Shown: piece by piece, positions 8,302-16,867 of the stretch
Layout: each line of letters starts with the position of its first letter
Numbering within the stretch: position 1 is the first letter of the stretch
From: PALSA-1353 sp036267155
Lineage (GTDB): Bacteria; Planctomycetota; Phycisphaerae; Tepidisphaerales; Tepidisphaeraceae
NCBI GenBank assembly: GCA_036267155.1
Contig: DATAWP010000031.1
Location: 1 to 64,000, forward strand
Direction of reading: 5' to 3'
Length of the DNA: 64,000 bases
The notes under the pieces: generated by a model
Told to the model about the DNA's origin: nothing
Seen by the model: only the letters and a program-made list of their open reading frames with translations
Databases searched by the model: none
Translations under genes and position numbers: made by a program

Positions 8302-8577
8302 ATGCGCAACATGAAAGAATCCCGCCCATCCTTTTCCCGCCGATGCTGGTTCACGTTCCCGACGCGCGGCGAAGTGGAGCAGCCGATCATCTGGCAAATG
8401 AGCCGGAAATTCCCCGACGTTATTTTCGACATCCGCCAGGCGAGCGTGCAGAACGAGATCGGCATCATGGCAGTGCTATTGACCGGCGAGGAGCGCGAGG
8501 TGAAGTCCGCCATCGACTTCCTCCGTTCCAGGGGCGTCACGGTCGAGCCGATCGAAAAAAGCGTGGTGGAAGGCTAA
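8302..8577 (+). CDS. NIL-domain protein
   Basis: The 91 residues match the small ferredoxin-like NIL domain: a conserved start (CWFTFPTRGEVEQPIIWQ), a middle strand containing DIRQASV, GIMAVLLTG, and an end with DFLRSRGVTVEPIE. In MetN importers this domain binds methionine as a regulatory site, and in some anaerobes NIL or NIL-ferredoxin proteins belong to a sulfide-based homocysteine pathway. Sitting 15 bases after the sulfur carrier in a SAM-riboswitch operon, it supports a sulfur amino-acid role. The start at 8302 has only a weak ribosome-binding site, so a slightly later ATG is possible. Confidence 0.85.
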   Translation: MRNMKESRPSFSRRCWFTFPTRGEVEQPIIWQMSRKFPDVIFDIRQASVQNEIGIMAVLLTGEEREVKSAIDFLRSRGVTVEPIEKSVVEG

Positions 8578-8597
8578 AGCCGCAAATCGCCGCTATA

Positions 8598-9326
8598 ATG
8601 AGCCACGACACGATGAGCCGAACGGTTCCCAAAATCACGCCGAGCATTTCCAAGGATTCGAGTTCCGGGATCGCCATTTTACCGCTGCAAAACGGCGATC
8701 ATCTGACGCGCGCCGAATTCGAGCGGCGATACGATGCGATGCCGAATCTAAAAAAGGCGGAACTGATCGAAGAGGTTGTTTACATGGCTCCGCGGGTCAC
8801 CATTTCTGGGCATGCGAGTCCTCACCTCATGCTATCCGGTGTTGTCGGAACTTATCGGGCCGCGACTCCGGGGATCGTGGTGGCCGACAACGGGTCGGTC
8901 AGGCTGGACCTCGATAACATGCCGCAACCCGATATCATGGCATTTATCCCAGGCAATCAAGCGAACATCGACGCCGATGATTACGCCGCCGGCGCTCCTG
9001 ATCTGATCGCCGAAATCGCGGCCACGTCGGCCAGCTACGATCTGCACGACAAGCTGCGCGTTTACCGCCGAAGCGGAGTGCGCGAATACATCGTCTGGCG
9101 AACGCTGGACAAGCAGTTCGATTATTTTGCTTTGCGGGAAGGTGAATATTGCCCGTTATCCCCCGCCGCGGATGGAACGTTCCACAGCGAAATCTTTCCC
9201 GGTCTTTGGCTTGACACCGCCGCCCTGCTGGCCGGCGACCTGGCGAAAGCGCTGTCGCACGTCCAACAAGGCGTGGCCTCTTCGGATCATTCCGCGTTTG
9301 TCGCCACGCTCAAGGCAAGTCACTGA
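8598..9326 (+). CDS. Uma2-family putative endonuclease (DUF820)
   Basis: The core has the PD-(D/E)xK-like layout of Uma2 proteins: ELIEEVVYMAP, QPDIMAFI, then GAPDLIAEIAATSASYDLHDKLRVY and GVREYIVW. These include the Asp and Glu residues and the Lys expected in the nuclease fold. The family is abundant in cyanobacteria and planctomycetes and its function is poorly known. The protein follows the NIL gene by 20 bases, but Uma2 genes insert promiscuously, so a link to methionine is doubtful. I start at the ATG at 8598; the ATG at 8613 is also possible. The open frame extends further upstream but overlaps the NIL gene. Confidence 0.8.
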   Translation: MSHDTMSRTVPKITPSISKDSSSGIAILPLQNGDHLTRAEFERRYDAMPNLKKAELIEEVVYMAPRVTISGHASPHLMLSGVVGTYRAATPGIVVADNGSVRLDLDNMPQPDIMAFIPGNQANIDADDYAAGAPDLIAEIAATSASYDLHDKLRVYRRSGVREYIVWRTLDKQFDYFALREGEYCPLSPAADGTFHSEIFPGLWLDTAALLAGDLAKALSHVQQGVASSDHSAFVATLKASH

Positions 9327-9412
9327 TGCCGGCCGTGTTTTCTCTCTTTTCTCTCTTGCATTTTCATTTACCAACAACTAGCAACTATTAACAAGGAATT
9401 TCTTTTCGTTTT

Positions 9413-11725
9413 ATGTCTGAACAATTAAGCACACAAATTCTCTCTCATCTTAAATCCGAGCGATACCGCCCGCTGAAACCGCGGCCGCTTGCCAAGGAGA
9501 TGCGCCTCACCGAGGAGCATCAATACCACCATTTCCGCGACGCTTTGCGCGAGTTGATGCATGCCGGGCGGGTGGTGCTCGGCGCCGGCGGGAGCGTCAT
9601 GCTGCCCGCGCAGAATATGCGGCCCGAAGGCATCGTCGGCGCGTACCGCCAGAATCGCCGCGGGTTTGGATTCGTCGTCCCGACGGATCCGGATGGTCAC
9701 GAAGACCTCTTCATCGCCGAGGGCGACAACGCCGGCGCGATCACCGGCGACATCGTCCGCGCCAAAATCACCAATCGTGAGCCGCGCGACGGCAAGGTCA
9801 TGTTCCGCGGGAAAATCATCGAGATCATCACCCGTTCGCAGAAGCGGTTTGTCGGAACGCTGGTCCGCCAACACGGCAAGTGGCTGGTCCTGCCGGATGG
9901 CAATATTTTCACGGCGCCGATCCTCACCCCCGACGCGGCGGCCCGGCACATCAAGCCCGGCACCACGGTGGTCGTCGAATTGACGACCTATCCACAGGAT
10001 CAGGTTGCCGCCCAGGGCGTCATCACCCGCGTTCTCGGCCAGCCCGGCGAGAAGGACGTCGATCTGCAATCCGTCATCGTGCAGTTCAATCTTCCGCAGG
10101 AGTTTCCGGATGAATGTCTCGACCAGGCCCGCCGTGAGGTTGATCGGTTTAATGGGATGACCCGCTGGCCAGAGCGTGTGGACTTGTCCGGCCACGTGAT
10201 CTGCACGATCGACCCCGACGACGCGAAGGATTACGACGACGCCATCAGCCTTCGCCGGCTCGACAGCGGCCAATGGGAACTGGGCGTGCACATCGCTGAT
10301 GTCTCGGCATTTGTCGGGACCGATTCGCCGCTGGATGTCGAGGCGAAATCGCGCGGGAATAGTTGTTATTTCCCGGGCTTTGTCATTCCGATGTTGCCGG
10401 AGGTTCTTTCCAACGGCGTATGCAGTCTGCAGGAAGGCGTACCCCGGCTGTGCAAAAGCGCGTTCATCGTTTTTGATGACGATGCTCATCCCGTCTCGTC
10501 GCATTTCGCCAACACGGTGATCCGCAGCGCCAATCGGCTGCGTTATCGAGAGGCCCAGGCGATCATCGACCATGCCGATCTGGTCCCGCATCCCGACGGC
10601 CCGCGAAAAATCGAGGCCTACGATCCGGCCGTCGTCGAGCTGTTGCATCAGATGAACGGGCTGGCCAAGCGAATCCAGAAACGCCGCCTGGCCGCGGGCC
10701 AGCTTGTGCTCGATCTTCCCGAGGTGGAATTGGTCCTGGACGATCAGGGCAAAGTCGTCGGCACCAAGCCGGAAGACCAAAGCTTCACGCACACGCTCAT
10801 CGAGATGTTCATGGTCGAAGCGAACGAAGCCGTGGCCCGGCTGCTGGATTCGATCGACGTTCCGTTCCTTCGCCGCACGCATCCCGAGCCTGATCCCGAC
10901 AGCGGCAGCCGATTGAAACACTTCGTCGAAGTCGCCGGCTTCCGACTGCCCAAGGACCTGGATCGCAAGGCGCTGCAAAATCTTCTGGCGTCGGTCAAGG
11001 GCAAGCCGCAGTCTTTCACGATCAACCTGGCGGTACTGAAAAGCCTCACTCGCGCTGAGTATTCGCCGCAAATCATTGGCCATTACGCCCTGGCCAGCCA
11101 GCACTATTGCCATTTCACCAGCCCGATTCGGCGTTACGCCGATTTGACGATCCACCGCCTGCTGGATCAATACCTCGCCGCGGCCGGCGCCGGCGGCCGT
11201 CGCGGGCGGCACGTCAAGCTCGACAGCGCTCCCGCCTACGACCAACTCGTCGATCTCGGCAAGCACATCAGTTTCACCGAGCGCCGCGCCGACGATGCCG
11301 AACGCGAACTGCGGCAGGTAAAAGTCCTCGAGCTGTTGACCAAGCAGGTTGGCCAGGACTTCCCCGGCGTCATCACGGGGATCACCAACTTCGGCGTTTT
11401 CGTGCAGCTCACGGCCTGGCTGATCGACGGCCTGATTCGCTACGAAGACCTCATGGACGATTGGTGGGAAGTGGACGAGCGCGGCGGTTTCATCCGCGGG
11501 CAGCGCACGGGCAACCGTATCCGCATCGGCGACACCGCCACCGTCCGCATCGTGCGCGTCGATCCCGCCCGGCGCGAATTGAGCCTGGCGATCGTGAAGC
11601 TTCATTCCCGCTCCGGCGGCGCCGAGCCGCCACCGCCTCCGCAAAAAACCAAGAAGCAGCATCGCAAGGGAAAATCGCACGAGGTCCGTGGCGGCGGTAA
11701 GGTCCGCCGCAAACGCCGGCGGTGA
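9413..11725 (+). CDS. rnr: Ribonuclease R
   Basis: This is a 3'-5' exoribonuclease that degrades structured RNA. The 770-residue order is a winged-helix N-terminus, two cold-shock-like OB domains (GYRQNRRGFGFVVP near residues 75-90), the RNB catalytic domain with the metal-binding run DPDDAKDYDDAISL near residue 265, and a C-terminal S1 domain (GVITGITNFGVFVQL) followed by a lysine/arginine-rich tail. Length and motifs match RNase R/VacB. It stands alone. The very long open frame on the opposite strand is a codon-bias shadow. Confidence 0.96.
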   Translation: MSEQLSTQILSHLKSERYRPLKPRPLAKEMRLTEEHQYHHFRDALRELMHAGRVVLGAGGSVMLPAQNMRPEGIVGAYRQNRRGFGFVVPTDPDGHEDLFIAEGDNAGAITGDIVRAKITNREPRDGKVMFRGKIIEIITRSQKRFVGTLVRQHGKWLVLPDGNIFTAPILTPDAAARHIKPGTTVVVELTTYPQDQVAAQGVITRVLGQPGEKDVDLQSVIVQFNLPQEFPDECLDQARREVDRFNGMTRWPERVDLSGHVICTIDPDDAKDYDDAISLRRLDSGQWELGVHIADVSAFVGTDSPLDVEAKSRGNSCYFPGFVIPMLPEVLSNGVCSLQEGVPRLCKSAFIVFDDDAHPVSSHFANTVIRSANRLRYREAQAIIDHADLVPHPDGPRKIEAYDPAVVELLHQMNGLAKRIQKRRLAAGQLVLDLPEVELVLDDQGKVVGTKPEDQSFTHTLIEMFMVEANEAVARLLDSIDVPFLRRTHPEPDPDSGSRLKHFVEVAGFRLPKDLDRKALQNLLASVKGKPQSFTINLAVLKSLTRAEYSPQIIGHYALASQHYCHFTSPIRRYADLTIHRLLDQYLAAAGAGGRRGRHVKLDSAPAYDQLVDLGKHISFTERRADDAERELRQVKVLELLTKQVGQDFPGVITGITNFGVFVQLTAWLIDGLIRYEDLMDDWWEVDERGGFIRGQRTGNRIRIGDTATVRIVRVDPARRELSLAIVKLHSRSGGAEPPPPPQKTKKQHRKGKSHEVRGGGKVRRKRRR

Positions 11726-11824
11726 AGCAACCGGAGAAACGATGAGACCCGCTGGCCCGGCAGATCGGGCCGAGGACGGCCCGGCTAAACAGATGGGGGG
11801 CCATGTTATCATTGGGCAACGCCG

Positions 11825-12262
11825 ATGCCGGAAATCCTTGCCTACGAATCGCCGTCCGATCACGATGCAGCCGATATCCGTGACCTCATCGCGATGCACC
11901 GTCTGGTGGGTTGGCTGCTGATCGGGCTGGCGGCGGTATGCTTCATTGTGCTGGCTGGGTACGTTCTGGTCATGCACGCGACCTCCCGACAGTTCAATCT
12001 GCACGACATGCTTTATCCGCCTCCCCGTTCCGATCCGACGTTGCCGATCGACGCCGCTTGCGCGGGGATCGTGGGCTTGGCGAACCTGGTTTCGGCGAAA
12101 TGGATTCAACAACGCCGGCGCCGGGCCTTTAGCCTTGGCGTTGCGGCCGCCAACTTGCTGTTTTGCGTGCTGATTTTTCCCGGTTTTTTGGCGGTCCGAA
12201 CGCTGCGAATCCTCTGCCGGCGCGAGGTTAAGGCGCAGTATCGAGAAACGCTGGCTACATAA
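11825..12262 (+). CDS. Small membrane protein of unknown function
   Basis: I do not recognise this 145-residue protein. It has an N-terminal soluble stretch, a transmembrane segment at about residues 29-50 (LVGWLLIGLAAVCFIVLAGY), a second hydrophobic segment near 75-90 and a third near 107-122 (VAAANLLFCVLIFPGFLAV), then a basic end. It may be a three-pass inner-membrane protein. It sits between rnr and the HEAT protein on the same strand, with about 100 bases on its left. Confidence 0.55.
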   Translation: MPEILAYESPSDHDAADIRDLIAMHRLVGWLLIGLAAVCFIVLAGYVLVMHATSRQFNLHDMLYPPPRSDPTLPIDAACAGIVGLANLVSAKWIQQRRRRAFSLGVAAANLLFCVLIFPGFLAVRTLRILCRREVKAQYRETLAT

Positions 12263-12312
12263 GATCTCCTCCTCAAGCCGCTGCCCGCTTCCGTCCGATA
12301 ATTCATTAATAC

Positions 12313-14280
12313 ATGCATGAAGAATTGGTCGATTCCCTGGTGCACAGCAAGAACGAGGCGGCGGACGATCTGCTGCTGGAAGGTCTGCGCGTCGGGGTCG
12401 AAGTCGAACAATCCGTCATCCTGGCCGCTCTCTTTCAGCGCAAAAGCGTTCGGGGTTTGTCCGGCGTCGTCGAGCGATTCGAATCCCTCCCGGAAAGGCT
12501 CCAGTCATACATCCTGAGCAACATCAAATTGCTTCATCACGCCCTGCGTGAATGCGGCCGGAGCGATCGGCCGGAGATGCGGCAGACCGCCATGCGGCTC
12601 ATCGCCCTCAGCCGACAGTGCAAATTAGCCTACGTTTTGTCTGAAAACCTGCACGAATCCGACGAATCACTCAGCAAAAATGCCGCCGACGCGATCGTCG
12701 CCCTGGCCCGATGGGTGGCCACCAGCACTCGTCTGCTCCAACGTGAATACAAACCGGCCCCGGAACATCCCATGGATGTCCCGGCGCCGGACCAAGCTGA
12801 TTCCCAACCCGCCGAGGCCCCGATTGATTTCCCAGCGCTGTATCGCGACGTGATGGAGCAGCGCCCGGAAATCGAATCGGTGGTCGCCCGCGCCCTGGAC
12901 GTGCATCGCGGCCGGCATTCGCAGGAACTGCTTCGAGCCGCCCTGTTCCTTTGCGATTGGCCGCAGAGCAAAACGCTGGCCATCCTGCAAAGCACCAAGC
13001 ACGGCGGCCAAAGCACCATGGTCCGCCGGCTTCAGCAAGCCCCGGAGGCCGAGCACATCGAGGCGTTTCTTCTGGGCGCCGCGTACGGCCAGCTTCGGTC
13101 GCATTTTGGCAACATCTTCGCCCACATCGAGGAAGCTCCGGTTTTGGATGCCCTGCTGCGAAAAACGCACTGGCTGAAGGACTACAACCTTCAACTCTGC
13201 ATGCACCAGGTGACGCGAGGAGTCTGGTGGCAGGAAGGCGAAATGCTCCGGGACATCGCCCGGCGCGTCCCGGGGGACTCCTGCAAAATCGGGGATTGGC
13301 TGGCCGTCTCCGGCATGCACGATCTCATGCAGGATGAACGCCTGCTGAGCCTGGCCGATCGCGCCGCCGGCGATGTCAGCGGCCGGCTGCGGCTTCTGCG
13401 CATCGCCATGCAGCGCAAGAAACCGAGCAGCGTCCAATTCCTGCGTTTTCTGCTCGGCGATGCCGACGAACGGCTGATGCGCATGGCCGCCCGCGAGATC
13501 GTCCGCCGCCGGCCGCCGGATTTTGAGAACATGCTGCTTCAGCTCATGACCACCGCGCCGGCGTCGGTTCGCCGCGTCGTCAGCCGAGCCATCGGTCATT
13601 CCGGATTCGAGCAATATTGGGAGCGTTTCGACACCCTGGACCGCCCTACCCGCAAGCAGGCCGGCCGGGCCATGATCAAGTTGCTTCCCGACGCTCCGCA
13701 ACGATTGGCGCGCCGGCTCGCGTCCGGTCCTATCGAACAACGCTTAAAAGCTTTGCAGATGACGCAGGAACTGGGTCTGGCCGAGACCCTGCGCGACGCC
13801 GTCGTGGCGCTGGCCTCCCACGCACATCCGAAGGTTCGCAGCAAGGCGATCAGCGTTCTGGGCGAAATGCCGACATCCGCGGTCGAACTACTGGTGGAGC
13901 GCATCGTCACCGACACGGATTCGCGCGTGCGGGCCAACGCCATCGAAGTGTTGGAAAATCGGCGGGATCCGCAACTGATCCCACTGCTCTTCGAGCGGGC
14001 CAAGACCGCCACCAATCGCGAACGCGCCAACGCCATCAAGGCGCTGAACAAAATGCGCGTCGGCAATGTCGGACCGGCACTGCAGGCGATGTTGCAGGAC
14101 ACTCGCCCGGAGCATCGCATCTCGGCCCTGTGGGCGCTGAAGCAAATGGGCTGGTGGAGGCTGCTGCAGGAGGTCGGACGCATCGCCAAGCAGGACAACA
14201 ACATTCGCGTTCGCCGCTATGCGGTTGGCATTCTGAAGAACGTCGCGGAAATGGTGCAGGCCTCCAAAGGAGCGGCGTGA
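12313..14280 (+). CDS. HEAT-repeat protein
   Basis: The 655-residue chain is helical throughout. From about residue 465 it shows clear HEAT-like repeats (for example HPKVRSKAISVLGEM, DSRVRANAIEVLENR, NRERANAIKALNKM, RPEHRISALWALKQM). These form curved scaffolds for protein binding; no catalytic motif is seen. The N-terminal half is less regular. The stop codon overlaps the start of the next gene (TGATG), so the membrane protein that follows is probably translated with it and may be its anchor or partner. Confidence 0.75.
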   Translation: MHEELVDSLVHSKNEAADDLLLEGLRVGVEVEQSVILAALFQRKSVRGLSGVVERFESLPERLQSYILSNIKLLHHALRECGRSDRPEMRQTAMRLIALSRQCKLAYVLSENLHESDESLSKNAADAIVALARWVATSTRLLQREYKPAPEHPMDVPAPDQADSQPAEAPIDFPALYRDVMEQRPEIESVVARALDVHRGRHSQELLRAALFLCDWPQSKTLAILQSTKHGGQSTMVRRLQQAPEAEHIEAFLLGAAYGQLRSHFGNIFAHIEEAPVLDALLRKTHWLKDYNLQLCMHQVTRGVWWQEGEMLRDIARRVPGDSCKIGDWLAVSGMHDLMQDERLLSLADRAAGDVSGRLRLLRIAMQRKKPSSVQFLRFLLGDADERLMRMAAREIVRRRPPDFENMLLQLMTTAPASVRRVVSRAIGHSGFEQYWERFDTLDRPTRKQAGRAMIKLLPDAPQRLARRLASGPIEQRLKALQMTQELGLAETLRDAVVALASHAHPKVRSKAISVLGEMPTSAVELLVERIVTDTDSRVRANAIEVLENRRDPQLIPLLFERAKTATNRERANAIKALNKMRVGNVGPALQAMLQDTRPEHRISALWALKQMGWWRLLQEVGRIAKQDNNIRVRRYAVGILKNVAEMVQASKGAA

Positions 14281-14735
14281 TGTTGAAGGTACGAAGTGTC
14301 GTCATCGGCTGTTTGCTCACGCTGGCCGCGGCCGGCTCCGCGTTGGCGGCTCCGACCCCGGAGGATGTGTCCCGCAGCCTCAACCAAACCCTCGATCAGC
14401 CCGTGGACATGAGCAAGGCGGTGCCGTACCTGCTGTCGGCCCTCGGCTTCGTGATCCTGGCGATCCTCTATCACTTTCACAGTCAACGTAAGACCACTCC
14501 CCGTTCGCTGAACCATCCCGGAAAACTGACCCGCGAAATCTCCCGCCGAATCGCCTTGCGCAGCGTCGAACTCAAGCAGCTTAAAATCCTGGCCCAGGAG
14601 CAGCAGTTGGAACATCCCCTGACGCTGATCTTGTGCCCCTCGGCGCTGGGCAAAGCAATTCGCACGCCCAGCCCGCGCGTCGACCGCTCCGTGTTGAAGC
14701 AGATCGTGCAGCGGCTGAAGCAAAGCCTGGTGTAG
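14280..14735 (+). CDS. Signal-peptide and membrane-anchored protein coupled to the HEAT protein
   Basis: This 151-residue protein has a signal-like N-terminus (VVIGCLLTLAAAGSALAA) and a second hydrophobic segment near residues 43-62 (YLLSALGFVILAILYHFHSQ). A basic cytoplasmic or periplasmic domain follows with no motif I recognise. It starts at the ATG that overlaps the stop of the HEAT gene; an overlapping longer frame from 13617 is a shadow. A membrane partner of the HEAT scaffold is an inference from this coupling. Confidence 0.65.
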   Translation: MLKVRSVVIGCLLTLAAAGSALAAPTPEDVSRSLNQTLDQPVDMSKAVPYLLSALGFVILAILYHFHSQRKTTPRSLNHPGKLTREISRRIALRSVELKQLKILAQEQQLEHPLTLILCPSALGKAIRTPSPRVDRSVLKQIVQRLKQSLV

Positions 14736-14743
14736 AGGGAAGA

Positions 14744-14824
14744 AGTGGTTAGTGGTTGGTGGTTAGTGGTTAGGGAAAGGCAATTCACTAACCACTAACC
14801 ACTAACCACCAACCACTAACCACT
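14744..14824. repeat. Long intergenic inverted repeat (30-base perfect arms)
   Basis: The arm 14744-14773, built of tandem GTGGTTA/GTGGTTG heptamers, is perfectly complementary to 14795-14824, with a 21-base loop. It lies between two genes on the same strand, just before folD, and could act as a terminator, although no U-run is clear. Its architecture matches the repeats at 4678, 15721 and 21129, while its sequence does not. Confidence 0.85.
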
Positions 14825-14837
14825 CTATAATCCCCTC

Positions 14838-15710
14838 ATGCCTGCAACGCTCATCGACGGCGCGGCACTGGCCGAGCGCGAAAAACAATCCATCCGTCAG
14901 CGTGTTCTTCGTCTGGCCGAGTCCGGGCGCAGGCCGACGCTCACCGCCGTGCTGATCGGGTCCACGCCGGCCGGCGAACTTTATGCCGAGCGCCAGGCGC
15001 AGGCCTGCGAGAACGTTGGAATCAAGTACCATCTTCGAAAACTCCCCGGCGACGCCAGCCCGCAGTCCGCCGCGGAGCTGCTGCGGAGTCTCAGCGCCGA
15101 TCCGGCCGTCACGGGCATCATGCTGCATCTTCCCCTGCCGCCGCAGCTCGACGCCACCGAATTGCAATACAAAATCGACCCGGTCAAAGATGTCGAAGGC
15201 GTCAACCCCGCCAACATCGGGTACGTCGTTTACGGCCATACGCTCATCGCGCCTTGCACGGCCCTGGCGGTAATTGAATTGATCGAATCGACCGGCGTCA
15301 CGCTGCGGGGAGCCGAGGCCGTCGTCGTCGGAGCCAGTGAAATCGCGGGCAAACCGATCGCTCTGCTGCTGACGCAGCGTCTGGCCACGGTGACTCTTTG
15401 CCACATCGCCACGCGCGATCTGACATCGCACACGCGGCGAGCCGACGTGCTGGTCGTCGCGGCCGGCAAGGCCGGGCTGATCGGCGCCGATCAGGTCAAG
15501 CCAGGCGCGGTCGTCATTGACGTGGGAATCAATCGCATCGCCTTGCCGGACGGCACAAAAAAAACCGTCGGCGACGTGGATTTCGACGCCGTGAGCCGAC
15601 AGGCGGCGTACATCACCCCAGTGCCGGGCGGCGTTGGACCGATGACCGTGGCGATGCTGCTTAGAAACACGCTGCGAAGCGCCGAATTGCTGAAAACAAA
15701 GAGTTGTTAG
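14838..15710 (+). CDS. folD: FolD-family protein with altered active site
   Basis: FolD oxidises 5,10-methylene-tetrahydrofolate to methenyl- and then formyl-tetrahydrofolate. The 290-residue chain has full family length, the NADP-domain segment VVGASEIAGKP and the C-terminal ITPVPGGVGPMTVAMLL signature. Three positions that are nearly invariant in the family differ. The catalytic Lys of the Tyr-x-x-x-Lys motif (E. coli Lys54, human Lys56) is Gln53 here (LYAERQ). The Gln of VQLPLP is His97 (MLHLPLP). The Asp of KDVDG is Glu120 (KDVEG). The conserved Tyr (Tyr49) remains. Loss of the Lys would be expected to remove cyclohydrolase activity, so it may be dehydrogenase-only or have another role. 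Confidence 0.85.
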   Translation: MPATLIDGAALAEREKQSIRQRVLRLAESGRRPTLTAVLIGSTPAGELYAERQAQACENVGIKYHLRKLPGDASPQSAAELLRSLSADPAVTGIMLHLPLPPQLDATELQYKIDPVKDVEGVNPANIGYVVYGHTLIAPCTALAVIELIESTGVTLRGAEAVVVGASEIAGKPIALLLTQRLATVTLCHIATRDLTSHTRRADVLVVAAGKAGLIGADQVKPGAVVIDVGINRIALPDGTKKTVGDVDFDAVSRQAAYITPVPGGVGPMTVAMLLRNTLRSAELLKTKSC

Positions 15711-15720
15711 CCACAGATAA

Positions 15721-15781
15721 AAATCAGATGCACACAGATAAAAGGCGAAATTCCTCTGATTTATCTGCGTGCATCTGATTT
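15721..15781. repeat. Intergenic inverted repeat (22-base arms, one mismatch)
   Basis: The arms 15721-15742 and 15760-15781 are complementary except at one position and contain the unit CAGATAAA with AAATCAGATGCA. Weaker complementarity continues outward. It sits just after folD and could terminate it. It is another member of the architecture seen at 4678, 14744 and 21129. Confidence 0.75.
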
Positions 15782-15840
15782 ATATCTGACTTCGGCGAGC
15801 TCAGTCGAGCCGTGGCTAAAATTCTTTTTGGAGACGCCCG

Positions 15841-16788
15841 ATGTGGGGCAACGCCCTCGGTTGGAAAATCTCCGCGGTCATCTTTCTGCTGGCAATCGTG
15901 CTGGGGGCATCGCTGCACAGCCAGATGCAGATCACCGATCCCACGGATCTGTCGCTCGATCCGAAGAATCTGGCGGAGCTTTCGCCGCCCGTTCCGGCGG
16001 AGGGGATTGTCGAGCGGAATGTTTCCGGGGATGCGGGGGAGAAATATTCCGCGGCCGTGGCCAATTTCGACGATGATGCCGATGCCTGTGAGGAATTCGC
16101 GCAAAATCCGAAAGGGCCGGCGCCGCGGCCGATGCAGCTTGTGCTCGAGGCCACGCATTTGTCGGGCATGAACCTGTTCGACAAAAAACCCGCGGAAATT
16201 GTCGATTATCAAACGGATCATCCTTCGCTGGACAATCTGGCAAAGCTGGGCGGGGAAATGGAAAGCGCCGCCCTTTTGTTGAGGCGGGCCGGGAAGAACG
16301 ATGAATCGCGGAAATTTCTGCTGGCCGCTTACGCACTGGGGCAGAATCTTTTTCGCGAGCGGGTGGATTACGATGAGTATTCCCACGGCATGGGCCTGAT
16401 GGATGGGGCGACCACGGCTCTGGCGGAAATGGAACCGGCCGGGTCGGCGAGGCAAAAGACGCTCCAGGACCAGCAATCGGCCATGGTGGATTTCGACCAG
16501 AAGAATGTGCAGCCGATTTATGATGTTCTGGCCAGTGCCGACCCGCAGAGGATTGCCGCCAACGCGGGGGATGTTTTTCGGTTTGCCACCAGGGGGCGGG
16601 AGCGGATGTTCCGGGTGGAGGCGATTTTGAAGCTGGGGAGGTATCGCTACGACGCCGCCCGGATGGCCGACCAGCTTGCCGCACCGCGGTTTTTGAGTCG
16701 TTTGTCGCGGGATTCCGACCCGGTTATCCGTGCCGCCGCCACGGCGGCCGCCGACCTCACCATCGAACAATATCGCATGATCCATTGA
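15841..16788 (+). CDS. Membrane-anchored hypothetical protein
   Basis: I do not recognise this 315-residue protein. It begins with a short N-terminal transmembrane segment (VIFLLAIVLGASL, about residues 12-25) and continues as a soluble, mostly helical domain that should face the periplasm. The middle (MESAALLLRRAGKNDESRK) resembles tetratricopeptide-like packing but no repeat is clear, and the end (DPVIRAAATAAADLTIEQY) recalls a HEAT helix pair. It is followed after 79 bases by a pseudopilin gene on the same strand. Confidence 0.6.
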   Translation: MWGNALGWKISAVIFLLAIVLGASLHSQMQITDPTDLSLDPKNLAELSPPVPAEGIVERNVSGDAGEKYSAAVANFDDDADACEEFAQNPKGPAPRPMQLVLEATHLSGMNLFDKKPAEIVDYQTDHPSLDNLAKLGGEMESAALLLRRAGKNDESRKFLLAAYALGQNLFRERVDYDEYSHGMGLMDGATTALAEMEPAGSARQKTLQDQQSAMVDFDQKNVQPIYDVLASADPQRIAANAGDVFRFATRGRERMFRVEAILKLGRYRYDAARMADQLAAPRFLSRLSRDSDPVIRAAATAAADLTIEQYRMIH

Positions 16789-16867
16789 CGCAACGGCGAG
16801 ACAAAGCGAATCTTTAATATGGCCACGCCCTCGTTATCAGAATGAGGTCCGAACCGGGAACATCCGC

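Noticed and set aside
9425..12112. 895-codon open frame opposite RNase R
   Set aside because: It mirrors the codon bias of rnr, has no recognisable domain, and rnr is certain.
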